This document shows, piece after piece, positions 62,722-64,000 of a stretch of 64,000 bases of DNA. A model generated the notes under the pieces. That model searched no databases. It was not told the origin of the DNA and was given only the letters and a program-made list of their open reading frames with translations. This DNA is from Chaetoderma sp. LZ-2023a. Its lineage: Eukaryota > Mollusca > Caudofoveata > Chaetodermatida > Chaetodermatidae. The stretch spans positions 142,429,057 through 142,493,056 of the forward strand of contig CM067369.1 in NCBI GenBank assembly GCA_034401795.1. The letters are read 5' to 3'. Position 1 is the stretch's first letter; each line of letters begins with the position of its first letter. A program made the translations under genes and the position numbers.

Positions 62722-63199
62722 TAGGGCTCCAACGATTCCCTAAATTACGATACGATACATATCACGATCTGTGTGTCACAATACGATACTTATTACGATG
62801 CGTAAAAACCTATTAAAATAAACAAAGTACGTAATTAACAGCACAACAGTGGGAACCATCTGTTTTGGGGAGAACTACCAATAAAATGCAAATGTTAACA
62901 TAACCCTTTCCCCCATAAATTTCTTGTATCTCAATTTCATGGCAACGATGCAGGAAAGCTGTTACATATTTTGAAATTAATATGACTGGAAATGGCTTGC
63001 CTTAGACAGCAATGGCTTCCAGTCATATTAATTTCAAACTAATTAGCAACATATGCTTTAGCTTGAAAGGAATTTACTTTTTCAGGGATTTGTCATTGAA
63101 AGGGTTAAGTTTTCTATCATATAAAGCCAACTGTTAAAGCAAAAGAGCTTGGCGGTAAACTTCTGTATCGCGATATCACGATAAATCGTTGCAGCCCTA
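62722..63199. mobile_element. hAT-type MITE with 8-bp target duplication
   Basis: CTTACACA is duplicated at 62714-62721 and 63200-63207. Terminal repeats TAGGGCTCCAACGATT and TAGGGCTGCAACGATT (inverted), followed by ATACGATA-rich subterminal sequence. 478 bp, no coding capacity. The 8-bp duplication and TAGGG ends fit the hAT superfamily. Confidence 0.9.
62904..63104. mobile_element. piggyBac-like MITE nested in the hAT MITE
   Basis: Ends CCCTTTC and GAAAGGG, with TTAA at 63105-63108 and ATAA (one change) on the left. Central hairpin 62960-63043 around TTTGAAATTAATATGACTGG. Confidence 0.72.
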
Positions 63200-63681
63200 C
63201 TTACACATATGCTTAATATACATTAAGCCCATCGTTGCGGGAGTGAACTTAGTATCGTGGACCGCCTAAATATTAGGTATATTCTAATAACCATCGTTTA
63301 TTACCTGAAAATTAGCATACAATTTGATATTTCATGTCTTTGTGAAAAAATACAAATCACGTTATATTAGAAAGATTTATTTCCATTATTCAGAGCGAGT
63401 AACTCGGCAATTACTATATACGCTGTAGAGACCGAGTACTATACTTTAGATCTGATCTATCTTGTGCCCAGCATATGAAATCTTGCGAGAATATTAATGA
63501 GTGTCTTCAAGCAAACTTCCGTGAATAGTTCAACCAATTATTTACAAATATGTCAGAATTATTTTCTAAATAGATCGATCGCGTGACCCTGTTGTTATCA
63601 TTAGCCTGTTAAATTCACATGCTATAGCAGAAGACTTTGTTTTAGACACAATGGCGCGAAAAAAGATATTCCGCTTTCAAC

Positions 63682-63767
63682 GGTCTATCAAGCGCGTGTT
63701 AGATATTTAACATCATGCGTGTATAACCCTTCATTGCGGCAAAGACTATAAAGTGTCAGCGACACAC

Positions 63768-63809
<42 letters not shown>

Positions 63810-63964
63810 CGTAATTAGATAAACAAATGTTCATTCGTAGGAAGAACAAGTATTCTTTATATAGTGATTGGATAATGGGTCTATCAAGCGCGTGTTAGAT
63901 ATTTAACATCATGCGTGTATAACCCTTCATTGCGGCAAAGACTATAAAGTGTCAGCGACACACA

Positions 63965-64000
<36 letters not shown>
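63682..64000. repeat. 196-bp tandem duplication ending in CA tracts
   Basis: GGTCTATCAAGCGCGTGTTA starts at 63682 and 63878. Each unit ends in GTGTCAGCGACACACAC and a (CA)n run. The second unit runs off the window. Confidence 0.93.

Overview
The window looks like repeat-rich genomic DNA from a marine invertebrate, most probably a bivalve or other mollusc. The evidence is a Toll-like receptor split by an intron, mobile arrays of tandem repeats resembling the bivalve 'pearl' elements, and Tc1, Ty3/gypsy, LINE, SINE, hAT and piggyBac-like relics. There is no sign of bacterial organisation. Species assignment is inference.

Layout. 0.26-1.3 kb: a Tc1-type transposase with one internal stop. 1.86-2.1 and 5.2-5.5 kb: two SINE-like retroposons, each flanked by a 10-bp target duplication. 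2.3-5.2 kb: a GTGC microsatellite and a tandem duplication whose second copy carries hugely expanded CA tracts. 9.1-15.0 kb: Ty3/gypsy fragments, with gag and protease on the plus strand and RNase H and integrase on the minus strand. 17-22 kb: MITEs and degenerate tandem arrays. 22.6-28.7 kb: a LINE (endonuclease plus reverse transcriptase) split by a 2.5-kb mobile tandem array. 29.46-34.54 kb: the only convincing host gene, a two-exon Toll-like receptor on the minus strand. Its 2.9-kb intron holds a 0.9-kb palindrome and two TTAA-flanked MITEs.

35,894-54,410 is the centrepiece: an 18,517-bp Polinton/Maverick (adintovirus-like) element. It has terminal inverted repeats of about 830 bp beginning AG, and a 6-bp target duplication AACATG on both sides. 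All recognisable genes lie on the minus strand. They are an acidic 32-residue-repeat protein merging into protein-primed DNA polymerase B (with several stops and frameshifts), a tandem PC4-like protein, a CCHC zinc-knuckle protein, the packaging ATPase overlapping a small GGFL-motif protein, a Cys/His-rich protein, and an adenovirus-type cysteine protease with a displaced catalytic cysteine. I find no integrase and no capsid gene, so the copy is decayed or was mobilised in trans.

54.4-64 kb: intergenic DNA with several palindromic MITEs, another mobile tandem array inserted in a ~180-bp satellite, a hAT-type MITE (8-bp TSD) containing a nested piggyBac-like MITE, and a terminal 196-bp tandem duplication. 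Several unrelated-looking MITEs carry hairpins with a similar AT-rich outer and GC-rich inner stem, and a motif of one family recurs inside the Polinton.
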